Of a DNA stretch of 64,000 nucleotides, positions 1 to 8,084 are shown piece by piece (the first letter of the stretch is position 1; each line of letters opens with the position of its first letter). The stretch is taken from contig NZ_RQII01000014.1 of the NCBI RefSeq assembly GCF_004761975.1, positions 46,824 to 110,823 of the forward strand, written 5' to 3'. Position numbers and translations under genes: made by a program. Below the pieces are notes generated by a model. It was given only the letters and a program-made list of their open reading frames with translations. It was not told the DNA's origin and did not search any database. Origin of the DNA: Planococcus koreensis (GTDB lineage: Bacteria > Bacillota > Bacilli > Bacillales_A > Planococcaceae).

Positions 1-108
1 CCAAGTTCAAACGCCTTCACGCCTTCAGCGGTCGGCTTGATCTGCGCGAGCTGGGTCGTCAACGACATCACCAAATCGATTCCGATCAACCGCGTACGCA
101 ATAATTAA
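1..108 (+). CDS. tcdA: tRNA threonylcarbamoyladenosine dehydratase TcdA, C-terminal end (partial)
   Basis: Only the last 35 codons are in the window, in frame 1, ending with TAA at 106-108. The peptide contains PSAVGLICASWVVNDI, which fits the C-terminal segment of TcdA (B. subtilis YrvM), a ThiF/MoeB-type enzyme that cyclises t6A37 to ct6A37 in tRNA. The identification rests partly on position: in Bacillus yrvM lies directly before rarA, cymR and iscS, exactly as here. It is convergent with rarA and followed by its own terminator. The catalytic part lies outside the window, so the assignment is probable rather than proven. Confidence 0.7.
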   Translation, partial: PSSNAFTPSAVGLICASWVVNDITKSIPINRVRNN

Positions 109-113
109 TAGGG

Positions 114-142
114 AAGCCGGCTCGTACGATGAGCCGGCTTTT
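114..142 (+). terminator. Rho-independent terminator after tcdA
   Basis: A perfect 10-bp stem (AAGCCGGCTC at 114-123 with GAGCCGGCTT at 131-140) encloses a 7-nt loop and ends in a short T-run. It begins six bases after the tcdA stop codon. Confidence 0.85.
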
Positions 143-157
143 CTGTGGAGAAATTGG

Positions 158-257
158 TGAACGCGCGTAAATTTTTCTGAGCGCTCGTAAATTCTGCTGA
201 ACGCACGTAAAAATTTCTGAGCGCGCATAAATTTCCCTGAACACGTATAAACCCGCA
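158..257. repeat. Degenerate 20-bp tandem repeat, five units
   Basis: Five consecutive units start at 158, 178, 198, 218 and 238, each exactly 20 bp and opening with TGA(A/G)C or TGA(A/G)CGC, followed by a TAAA core and a T/C-rich end. The units diverge from one another. The array fills the gap between the tcdA terminator and the rarA terminator, in a convergent intergenic region. It resembles the 21-bp arrays at 7634 and 51460. Confidence 0.8.
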
Positions 258-265
258 AATTGCCA

Positions 266-299
266 AAACAAAAGCCATTCCCGCGTGCGGAAATGGCTT
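266..299 (-). terminator. Rho-independent terminator of rarA
   Basis: On the reverse strand a stem (arms 288-299 and 272-283 with one mismatch) is followed by a T-rich tract. It lies just past the rarA stop codon at 307. Confidence 0.75.
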
Positions 300-306
300 G
301 ACCCCT

Positions 307-1590
307 CTATTTTTTGCGGAATGACTTCAATTTATCGTAGATTCCGGCGAATTTCTTCTCGGAACCGGCGATGATCGGCTTGTAGAACTCCGCTTTTTTA
401 ACTTCTTTCGGCAAGTAATCCTGGTCGACCCAGCCGCCGAAGGTGCCGAGCGGCGTTTCATGCGGATACTTATAGCCGCCGTGGCCGAGTTCGGCGCTGC
501 CGGCGTAATGCGTGTCGCGCAGGTGCATCGGGATGTCGCCGACTTCGCCTTTATTGATCGACGCGATGGCGGCATCGATTGCTTTGTAGGCGGAATTCGA
601 TTTCTCGGACAAGCACATTTCAGCCACGGCTTGAGCGAGCGGGATGCGGGCTTCCGGCAAGCCGAGGCGGTCGGCAGCCTGGCACGCAGCGAGGACGTGC
701 GCGCCGACTTCCGGACTCGCGAGGCCGATGTCTTCATAGGCCATGACGAGCAAGCGGCGGGTGACCGCGGTCAAGTCGCCGTTTTCCAGCAGGTGCGCCA
801 AATAATACATCGCAGCGTTGATATCGCTGCCGCGCACGGATTTCTGCAGCGCGGACAATAAATTAAAGTAATGCGAACCTTTTTTATCGCCGAAGACGCC
901 GACGCGTTTGATCATTTGTTCCACCATCTGGTCTTCGACAATAAATTTGCCGTCGCGTTCATCGGAGGCGACGACAATCGATTCGAGCATCGTCAGCGCT
1001 TTTCGTGCGTCGCCGTTCGTGCCGTCAGCGATGCGGTTAACTTGCGCCTCGGAAATTTCGATTTCGGAATTGCCAAGGCCGCGCTTCGGCTCGGTTAACG
1101 CCGAGTTCAGCAGCTGGACGATGTCATCGTGGGTCAGCCGCTTGAGCTGCTTGATTTCGCCGCAGCGGGAGCGGATCGCCGGATTGACGTCGTGGAACGG
1201 GTTTTCCGTCGTCGCGCCGATCAATACGATGGCGCCGCTTTCGACATGCGGCAGCAGCGCATCCTGCTGGAGTTTATTGAAGCGATGGATTTCGTCCAAA
1301 AACAGCAGCACTTTGCCGGTGATGCGCGCTTCAGCGACGACTTCCTCGACATCTTTTTTGCCGGAAGTCGTTGCGTTCAACGCGATGAACGGCAGCTTCG
1401 ACGTGCCGGCGATAGCGTGGGCGATCGACGTCTTGCCGATTCCCGGTTCGCCGTATAGGAGCATTGATGGCACGTGGCCATTGTGGATCATTTTATATAA
1501 AGCCGTATGCTTTCCGATGACGTCTTTCTGGCCGATGACTTCGTCAATCGTGCGCGGACGCATGCGGAACGCCAATGGTTCATTTTGCAA
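307..1590 (-). CDS. rarA: Replication-associated recombination protein A (RarA/MgsA AAA+ ATPase)
   Basis: A 427-residue AAA+ ATPase of the clamp-loader-like RarA/MgsA/WRNIP1 family, which acts at stalled replication forks. Walker A GEPGIGKT is at about residues 47-54 and Walker B LLFLDE at about 95-100, followed by a sensor region with ATTENPF and a conserved C-terminal tetramerisation domain. Length is normal for the family. The best start is TTG at 1590, eight bases behind an AAGGGG ribosome binding site; no in-frame ATG lies near it. It is transcribed divergently from cymR, and a candidate promoter lies at 1626-1654. The gene is convergent with tcdA, as in Bacillus. Confidence 0.95.
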   Translation of the reverse strand: MQNEPLAFRMRPRTIDEVIGQKDVIGKHTALYKMIHNGHVPSMLLYGEPGIGKTSIAHAIAGTSKLPFIALNATTSGKKDVEEVVAEARITGKVLLFLDEIHRFNKLQQDALLPHVESGAIVLIGATTENPFHDVNPAIRSRCGEIKQLKRLTHDDIVQLLNSALTEPKRGLGNSEIEISEAQVNRIADGTNGDARKALTMLESIVVASDERDGKFIVEDQMVEQMIKRVGVFGDKKGSHYFNLLSALQKSVRGSDINAAMYYLAHLLENGDLTAVTRRLLVMAYEDIGLASPEVGAHVLAACQAADRLGLPEARIPLAQAVAEMCLSEKSNSAYKAIDAAIASINKGEVGDIPMHLRDTHYAGSAELGHGGYKYPHETPLGTFGGWVDQDYLPKEVKKAEFYKPIIAGSEKKFAGIYDKLKSFRKK

Positions 1591-1625
1591 AAGTAAAACC
1601 CCTTCCGTCCAATCGTTCGCTTTTC

Positions 1626-1654
1626 AGTATATCGCGGAGCGAAATAAATGTCAT
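1626..1654 (-). promoter_or_regulatory. Candidate sigma-A promoter of rarA
   Basis: On the reverse strand ATGACA (1654-1649) and TATACT (1631-1626) are separated by 17 bp. The site lies 36 bp upstream of the rarA start. Confidence 0.55.
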
Positions 1655-1681
1655 TGCAAGTCCATTGCGCAGAGATATGCT
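1654..1681 (+). promoter_or_regulatory. Candidate sigma-A promoter of the cymR operon
   Basis: TTGCAA at 1654-1659 and TATGCT at 1676-1681 are separated by 16 bp, about 45 bp before the cymR start. The -35 overlaps the first bases of the divergent rarA promoter, so the two promoters may interfere. Confidence 0.55.
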
Positions 1682-1726
1682 ATACTTTTAGGAAGAATAA
1701 TTGGAAACTGACTTCGAGGTGTAACG

Positions 1727-2143
1727 ATGAGAATATCGACAAAAGGCCGCTATGGCTTGACTATTATGATCGCATTGGGAAAAAATTATGGCGAAGGGCC
1801 GATGCCGCTGCGGAAAATCGCGGCGGATTATGATTTGTCCGAAGCTTATTTGGAGCAGCTGGTAGGCCCGCTCCGCAATTCTGGGCTTGTAAAAAGCGTC
1901 CGGGGCGCTTACGGCGGCTATATGCTGACGCGCAGCCCGAAAGACATTTCAGCGGGGGACGTCATCCGCGTACTCGAAGGGCCGATCCAGCCCGTCGAAG
2001 GCATTGAAGATGAAGACCAGCCGCAGCGCGAATTGTGGGTGCGCATCCGCGACGCCGTGAAAAACGTCCTGGATACGACATCGATCGACGATTTGGCGAA
2101 CCAGCAAGAAACCGACAACGACAATTATATGTTCTATATATAA
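1727..2143 (+). CDS. cymR: Rrf2-family cysteine metabolism repressor CymR
   Basis: A 138-residue Rrf2-type winged-helix regulator beginning MRISTKGRYGLT, with the helix-turn-helix in the first 60 residues (LSEAYLEQLVGPLRNSGLV). It lacks the three cysteines that hold a cluster in IscR-like proteins, as expected of CymR, which in B. subtilis acts with cysteine synthase CysK as master repressor of cysteine uptake and synthesis. The ATG at 1727 follows GAGGTG by five bases. It is the first gene of a run into iscS and mnmA, coupling sulfur sensing to sulfur transfer. CysK is not in the window. Confidence 0.92.
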   Translation: MRISTKGRYGLTIMIALGKNYGEGPMPLRKIAADYDLSEAYLEQLVGPLRNSGLVKSVRGAYGGYMLTRSPKDISAGDVIRVLEGPIQPVEGIEDEDQPQRELWVRIRDAVKNVLDTTSIDDLANQQETDNDNYMFYI

Positions 2144-2157
2144 GGAGTTAATCAATC

Positions 2158-3291
2158 ATGAATCGAATTTATTTAGACCATGCGGCCACTTCTCCGATGC
2201 ATCCGGAAGTGGCTGAAACATTTTCACAGGCACTCAGCACCGTCTACGGCAATCCTTCGAGCATGCACGGCACAGGGCGCATCGCGCGCAAAGCGCTGGA
2301 TGACGCACGCCGTGTTTTCGCACGCAGCATCCATGCAAACGATCCGGAAATCATTTTCACGAGCGGCGGAACGGAAGCTGATAATTTGGCGATCTTCGGC
2401 ACTGCTGCGAAAAAACCGGGCGGCCATATCATCACATCGGCCATCGAACATCACGCCGTACTGCACGCTTGCGAGAAACTCGAGCGCGACGGCTATAGCG
2501 TGACGTATTTGCCGGTTGATGAAAACGGCCTAGTGCGAGCAGAAGACGTGAAAAATGCGCTGCACAGCGATACAATTCTAGTGACCATCATGCTCGGCAA
2601 CAATGAAGTCGGCACGGTCCAGCCGATTGAAGAAATCGGCGAGCTGCTGCAAGGCACGAGTGTGGTGTTCCATACGGATGCTGTCCAGGCTTACGGCGTC
2701 TTGCCGATTGATGTGGAGAAACTCCACGTCGACTTTTTATCGGTATCGGCGCATAAACTGAACGGCCCGAAAGGCATCGGCTTCTTGTACCAGCGCAAAG
2801 GCGTCGCTTTGTCTCCGCTCTTTTACGGCGGCGAACAGGAACGCAAGCGCCGCGCGGGAACCGAAAACGTTCCGGCGATCACCGCGTTCGCAAAAGCGGT
2901 GGAAATCGCGCTAGCCACGATGGATGATAAAACCGCGCTTTATTTGGCGTTTAAAGAGGCATTTAAAAACGTCTTAACAGAACAAGGCATAGCATTCAAA
3001 GAAAACGGCGTCAACTCTCTGCCGCATATCCTGAACCTCAGTATTCCAGGAGTCGATATCGAATCGTTCCTGGTCAATCTCGACATCGCCGGCATTTCGG
3101 CATCGAGCGGTTCAGCGTGCACAGCGGGTTCGATGGATCCGTCCCATGTCCTGGTCGCGATGTACGGCGGCGAGGCGGACGAGCTCCGCAATTCCATCCG
3201 CTTCAGCTTCGGGCTGGGCTTGGACGTCGAACAAGTGCAGGAAGCTGCACTAAAAACAGCACAAATCTGCAAGCGTTTAGCGCTTAAATGA
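2158..3291 (+). CDS. iscS: Cysteine desulfurase (IscS/NifS class, YrvO)
   Basis: A 377-residue PLP-dependent class V aminotransferase-fold enzyme that removes sulfur from cysteine as a persulfide. The PLP lysine is K200 in SAHKLNGPKG and the persulfide cysteine is C321 in SSGSACTAGS. It starts at ATG 2158 behind AAGGAG, 14 bases after cymR, and is followed within 15 bases by mnmA. In B. subtilis the matching enzyme YrvO is the dedicated sulfur donor to MnmA, and the adjacency supports the same role here. Confidence 0.95.
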   Translation: MNRIYLDHAATSPMHPEVAETFSQALSTVYGNPSSMHGTGRIARKALDDARRVFARSIHANDPEIIFTSGGTEADNLAIFGTAAKKPGGHIITSAIEHHAVLHACEKLERDGYSVTYLPVDENGLVRAEDVKNALHSDTILVTIMLGNNEVGTVQPIEEIGELLQGTSVVFHTDAVQAYGVLPIDVEKLHVDFLSVSAHKLNGPKGIGFLYQRKGVALSPLFYGGEQERKRRAGTENVPAITAFAKAVEIALATMDDKTALYLAFKEAFKNVLTEQGIAFKENGVNSLPHILNLSIPGVDIESFLVNLDIAGISASSGSACTAGSMDPSHVLVAMYGGEADELRNSIRFSFGLGLDVEQVQEAALKTAQICKRLALK

Positions 3292-3299
3292 AAAGGTGA

Positions 3300-4423
<1,124 letters not shown>

Positions 4424-4424
<1 letters not shown>

Positions 4425-5098
4425 TGGGCGAAACTGCGAAGAATTACAATGAAATCGGCATCCAGGCGCTGCAAGAAGGCGATACGGAAGCCGCAATCCA
4501 AGCATTTACGCAAGCGATTGAAGAACAGCCGGACAACCCGCTCGGCTATATCAATTTCGGCCATGTGCTGACATCAATGGATGATATCGAGCGAGCCGAA
4601 CGCTTTTTCCAAAAAGCGTTGACGCTTGATGAAACCTCGGCAACGGCTTATTACGGCCTTGCGAATTTGTATTTCAACTCAGAGCGTTTTGACGAAGCGT
4701 TGAAACTTTATGAAAAAGCGCTGCATTACGGGCTGGAAGGCTCGGATGCGCATTTCATGATGGGCAAATGCTTCGAAAAGATGGATCAGCCGAAATTGGC
4801 GCTGCCTTATCTTCAACGGGCAGTCGAACTGGATCCCGCCGATGTGCAAGCGCGCCTCAGCTACGGCATCGCGCTGGCATCAATGGAATTATTCACATTG
4901 GCCGAACCGCAATTTTTGGAAGTGCTCGCGCTCGACGCCAACCACGCCGATGCGCATTACAATTTAGGTGTGCTGTACGCCGTGTCGACAGACCGCGTCG
5001 AGGACGCCATGCATCATTTGAAGCAGGCATATACGCTTGACGATCGCAACGAAATGGCACGTTATGCGTATGATATGATTGCTTCACAGCGGCAATAA
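4424..5098 (+). CDS. yrrB: TPR-repeat protein YrrB
   Basis: A 224-residue protein made almost entirely of tetratricopeptide repeats (for example AIQAFTQAIEEQPDNPLGYI and ALKLYEKALHYG), with no signal peptide or membrane segment, so it should be a soluble scaffold. Its partner is unknown. It overlaps the mnmA stop by one base and precedes recD2, the same place as B. subtilis yrrB. A structure of B. subtilis YrrB has been studied as a compact TPR superhelix, but no biochemical role can be read from this sequence. Confidence 0.85.
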
Positions 5099-5141
5099 AA
5101 CATAAAGACATAATCAACCATTGTGAAAGGAGACGTCGACG

Positions 5142-7598
5142 ATGACTGGACAAATTGATTTATTCCAAGAAGAAACGCATTTTGTACTGGGCAGGCCAGT
5201 CGTCTCGATTTTTCACAATCCCCAAAATTTATTCTCCATCGCGAAAGTGAAAATCCAGGAAACCAATACCTCGTACCAGGAAAAAGAGATCATCGTCTCG
5301 GGCTATTTTCCGAAATTGTCGCTTGAAGAATCCTACCGCTTTACGGGTGCGGTGAAAAACCATCCGCGCTACGGCGTCCAGTTCCAGGTGGAAACATTCA
5401 CGAAAGAAGTGCCGGAAACAGAGCAGGGGATTGTGCATTATTTATCGAGCGATATGTTCAATGGCATCGGCCGCAAGACGGCGGAGACGATCGTCAAGAA
5501 ACTAGGCAAAGACGCCATCAAGAAAATTCTGGAGGACCCGGAAGCGCTCGATGCGGTGCCGCGTCTTTCCGATGAAAAAAAAGACACGATCCGTTCGACG
5601 CTGCAGCTGAATCTGGGCTTGGAGCGCGTGATGATCCAGCTCAACGACTGGGGCTTCGGCCCGCAGATCGGCATGCGCGTCTACCAGACCTACCGCGAAG
5701 ACACGATCGACATCCTGACGAAAAATCCATTCATTTTGATTGAGGAAATCGAAGGGATCGGTTTTCACCGCGCGGATGAACTCGGCGCGAAGCTCGGCAT
5801 CACCGGCAGCCATCCGGACCGCATCAAGGCGTCGATTCTGCACCTGCTGAACCAGGCGTCGCTGTCGGAAGGCCATGTCTATGTCGATGCGAAAACGCTC
5901 ATTCCGCAAGTCAAAGAAATGCTGGAAGCGAGCCAGCGTGAAGACATTCCGATCGAAGCCATTTCCAAAGCGATGATCGAGATGAATGAAGAAGGCAAAG
6001 TGTCGGGGGAAGAAACCCGGCTTTATTTGCCGTCGCTGTATTACTCGGAAGTCGGCATTGCGACAAAGCTTGAAACGATGCTGGCATCGCAGGCGAACCG
6101 CGACCGTTTCCCGGCGTCGGAAGTCCGGAAAGCGCTCGGCGAAGCGGAAGAGCGGCTTGGCGTCAATTACGCAGAAACCCAAGTGGAAGCGATTGACGCG
6201 AGCATTAATTCCTCTGTCATGATTTTGACCGGCGGACCCGGCACCGGCAAGACGACCGTTGTTCGCGGGCTTGTCGAAGTGTATGCAGAGCTTCACGGCT
6301 TGTCGCTCGACCCGAAAGAATACACAAAGAAAAAAGAGCCGTTCCCGATCATCCTTGCAGCACCGACGGGACGCGCTGCGAAGCGCCTGAGCGAGTCGAC
6401 CGGGCTGCCAGCGATGACGATCCATCGCTTACTCGGCTTTAACGGGCAGGAAAAAGACGAAGAAACCGAAAAAGAGATTGAAGGCCGCCTGATCATCATT
6501 GACGAAATGTCGATGGTCGATACGTGGCTCGCACATCAATTGCTGAAGGCTGTGCCGGAAGATGCCCAGCTCATTTTCGTCGGCGACCAGGATCAGCTGC
6601 CGCCCGTTGGGCCCGGCCAAGTGCTGCGGGATTTATTGGAATCGAAGCGCATACCGACGGTCGAGCTGACCGATATTTACCGCCAGTCTTCCGGTTCGTC
6701 GATCATCGAACTCGCGCACCAAATGAAAAACGGGCAGCTGCCAGCTGACATTACCGCGAAAACGTCGGACCGCTCGTTCATCAAAGCGGGCCCGGACCAG
6801 ATCGCATCGGTTGTTGAGAAAGTCGTCAAAAGCGCATTGGCGAAAGGGCATTCGATCAAAGATGTCCAAGTGCTCGCCCCGATGTACAAAGGGCCAGCCG
6901 GCATCGATGCGCTGAATCGCATGATCCAGGAGATGGTCAACCCGAATGCCGATGGCAAACGCAAAGAGCTGGTATTCGGCGACATCACGTACCGCATCGG
7001 CGACAAGATCCTGCAGCTCGTCAACCAGCCGGAAAGCAATGTCTTCAACGGCGATATGGGCGAAGTCGTCGCCATCATGAAAGCGAAAGAGACGGTCGAG
7101 AAACAGGACATGCTCGTCGCGTCATTCGATGGCATTGAAGTAGAGTACCAGCGCAGTGATTTGAATCAGCTGACGCTTGCGTATTGCGTCTCGATCCATA
7201 AATCGCAGGGCTCGGAGTTTCCGACGGTCATCATGCCGATCGTCCGCGGCTATATGAAAATGCTGCGCCGGAATTTATTGTATACGGGCATCACCCGCAG
7301 CAAGGATTTCCTGATCTTGTGCGGCGATCCGCAAGTGTTCCGCTACGGCGTCGAGCGCACCGACGATACACAGCGCATGACGACGCTGAAAAGCCGTCTG
7401 CAGCTGTCCGAGGCACCACCTGCACCAGTGACGGTTGAAGGGGCGCCAGAAGAGGCTGCAGCGGAGAAATCGGCTGTACCAGCGAGTGAAACGCCAATTC
7501 AATCCGGCCCCGCGAGCTTGACGGCGGAAAACGCCCACGCCATCCATCCGCTCATCGGCATGGAAGGCATCAAGCCGGCAGATTTTATCGAAGCGTAA
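5142..7598 (+). CDS. recD2: ATP-dependent DNA helicase RecD2 (YrrC)
   Basis: An 818-residue SF1B 5'-3' helicase, the RecBC-independent RecD2 type with a long N-terminal region. Helix-hairpin-helix-like segments occur around residues 100-220 (FNGIGRKTAETIVKKLG and EEIEGIGFHRADELG). Walker A GGPGTGKTT is at about 363-371 with K370, followed by DEMSMVD and GDQDQLPPVGPG. An SH3-like insertion and the helicase motif QGSEF lie toward the C-terminus. The last 60 or so residues are an Ala/Pro/Glu-rich linker ending in a conserved-looking tail (NAHAIHPLIGMEGIKP). ATG 5142 follows AAAGGAGA. RecD2 is linked to replication fork progression and repair in Bacillus. Confidence 0.94.
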   Translation: MTGQIDLFQEETHFVLGRPVVSIFHNPQNLFSIAKVKIQETNTSYQEKEIIVSGYFPKLSLEESYRFTGAVKNHPRYGVQFQVETFTKEVPETEQGIVHYLSSDMFNGIGRKTAETIVKKLGKDAIKKILEDPEALDAVPRLSDEKKDTIRSTLQLNLGLERVMIQLNDWGFGPQIGMRVYQTYREDTIDILTKNPFILIEEIEGIGFHRADELGAKLGITGSHPDRIKASILHLLNQASLSEGHVYVDAKTLIPQVKEMLEASQREDIPIEAISKAMIEMNEEGKVSGEETRLYLPSLYYSEVGIATKLETMLASQANRDRFPASEVRKALGEAEERLGVNYAETQVEAIDASINSSVMILTGGPGTGKTTVVRGLVEVYAELHGLSLDPKEYTKKKEPFPIILAAPTGRAAKRLSESTGLPAMTIHRLLGFNGQEKDEETEKEIEGRLIIIDEMSMVDTWLAHQLLKAVPEDAQLIFVGDQDQLPPVGPGQVLRDLLESKRIPTVELTDIYRQSSGSSIIELAHQMKNGQLPADITAKTSDRSFIKAGPDQIASVVEKVVKSALAKGHSIKDVQVLAPMYKGPAGIDALNRMIQEMVNPNADGKRKELVFGDITYRIGDKILQLVNQPESNVFNGDMGEVVAIMKAKETVEKQDMLVASFDGIEVEYQRSDLNQLTLAYCVSIHKSQGSEFPTVIMPIVRGYMKMLRRNLLYTGITRSKDFLILCGDPQVFRYGVERTDDTQRMTTLKSRLQLSEAPPAPVTVEGAPEEAAAEKSAVPASETPIQSGPASLTAENAHAIHPLIGMEGIKPADFIEA

Positions 7599-7627
7599 AA
7601 GCATCCCATTGCGGATGCTTTTTTTTC
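7599..7627 (+). terminator. Rho-independent terminator after recD2
   Basis: AGCATCC (7600-7606) pairs with GGATGCT (7613-7619), followed by a run of eight or more T residues. It starts immediately after the recD2 stop codon. Confidence 0.9.
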
Positions 7628-7633
7628 GGCTGG

Positions 7634-7740
7634 AAGCGTATTTATTCCATAACGGAGCGTATTTCGGTTCTTATAGAGCGTATTTCCACCGCAATGGGGC
7701 GTATTCGAGCCGCAACCGGGCGTATTGCAAAAATTGAAGG
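7634..7740. repeat. Degenerate 21-bp tandem repeat, five units
   Basis: The core (A/G)GCGTATT recurs at 7635, 7656, 7677, 7698 and 7719, a spacing of exactly 21 bp each time, while the rest of each unit varies. The array lies between the recD2 terminator and the alaS promoter. It carries no convincing open reading frame of its own. The core reads like the reverse complement of the array at 51460. Confidence 0.85.
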
Positions 7741-7777
7741 AATAAACGCACTTGCCGCACGCAAAAAAGCGCGGCTA

Positions 7778-7807
7778 TTGACATAGCGGAATCTTTTTCT
7801 ATATAAT
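7778..7807 (+). promoter_or_regulatory. Sigma-A promoter of alaS
   Basis: A perfect TTGACA at 7778-7783 and a perfect TATAAT at 7802-7807 are separated by 18 bp, just upstream of the T-box leader. Confidence 0.85.
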
Positions 7808-7813
7808 TCAGGA

Positions 7814-8066
7814 TATAGATCCATACACCAACACCCAGATGGAGAAAGTACAAGATCGCGCGCGTTTAGAAAGAGGTTCCCCGGCTGAAAGGACCTTCGC
7901 TCCGCTGTTTTGGAAAGCTACTCCGGAGTGCAGCTAATCCCTGCCGTCACAGCCGCGTTAAGGCATAATGAGAGACACGGAGCAGTTTGTCCGTGTAATT
8001 AGGGTGGTACCGCGAACTAAAGCCTTCGTCCCTTGCGCCAGCGCAAGGGATGGGGGCTTTTTATTA
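7814..8066 (+). promoter_or_regulatory. Alanine T-box riboswitch leader of alaS
   Basis: The leader carries the T-box element AGGGTGGTACCGCG at 8001-8014, followed by a terminator hairpin at about 8018-8064 (CCCTTGCGC/GCGCAAGGG with outer AAAGCC/GGCTTT and T-run). An AGTA motif and a GCTGAAAGG segment upstream match stem I features. A GCT triplet at 7917-7919 on the 3' side of stem I is the likely alanine specifier, an inference from position. Uncharged tRNA-Ala would stabilise the antiterminator and allow alaS transcription. Confidence 0.9.
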
Positions 8067-8084
8067 TGGCTAGGAGGAGAAAAG

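Noticed and set aside
158..257. Iteron-type plasmid or phage origin
   Set aside because: The array is short, degenerate, lies among chromosomal housekeeping genes and has no replication gene beside it.
25..258. A reverse-strand frame with repetitive peptide over the first tandem array
   Set aside because: The repeating look comes from the 20-bp DNA repeat, which is not a multiple of three; it also spans the tcdA end and its terminator.
908..1711. A 267-codon forward frame over rarA
   Set aside because: It is antisense to the AAA+ core and runs on through the divergent promoter region; no family features.
5502..6425. A 307-codon reverse-strand frame inside recD2
   Set aside because: Antisense to conserved helicase motifs, Arg/Phe/His-rich shadow with no ribosome binding site.
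7968..8084. Upstream in-frame extension of alaS by 39 codons
   Set aside because: It runs through the T-box element and its terminator, has no ribosome binding site, and the peptide is not part of the AlaRS family; ATG 8085 has a strong one.
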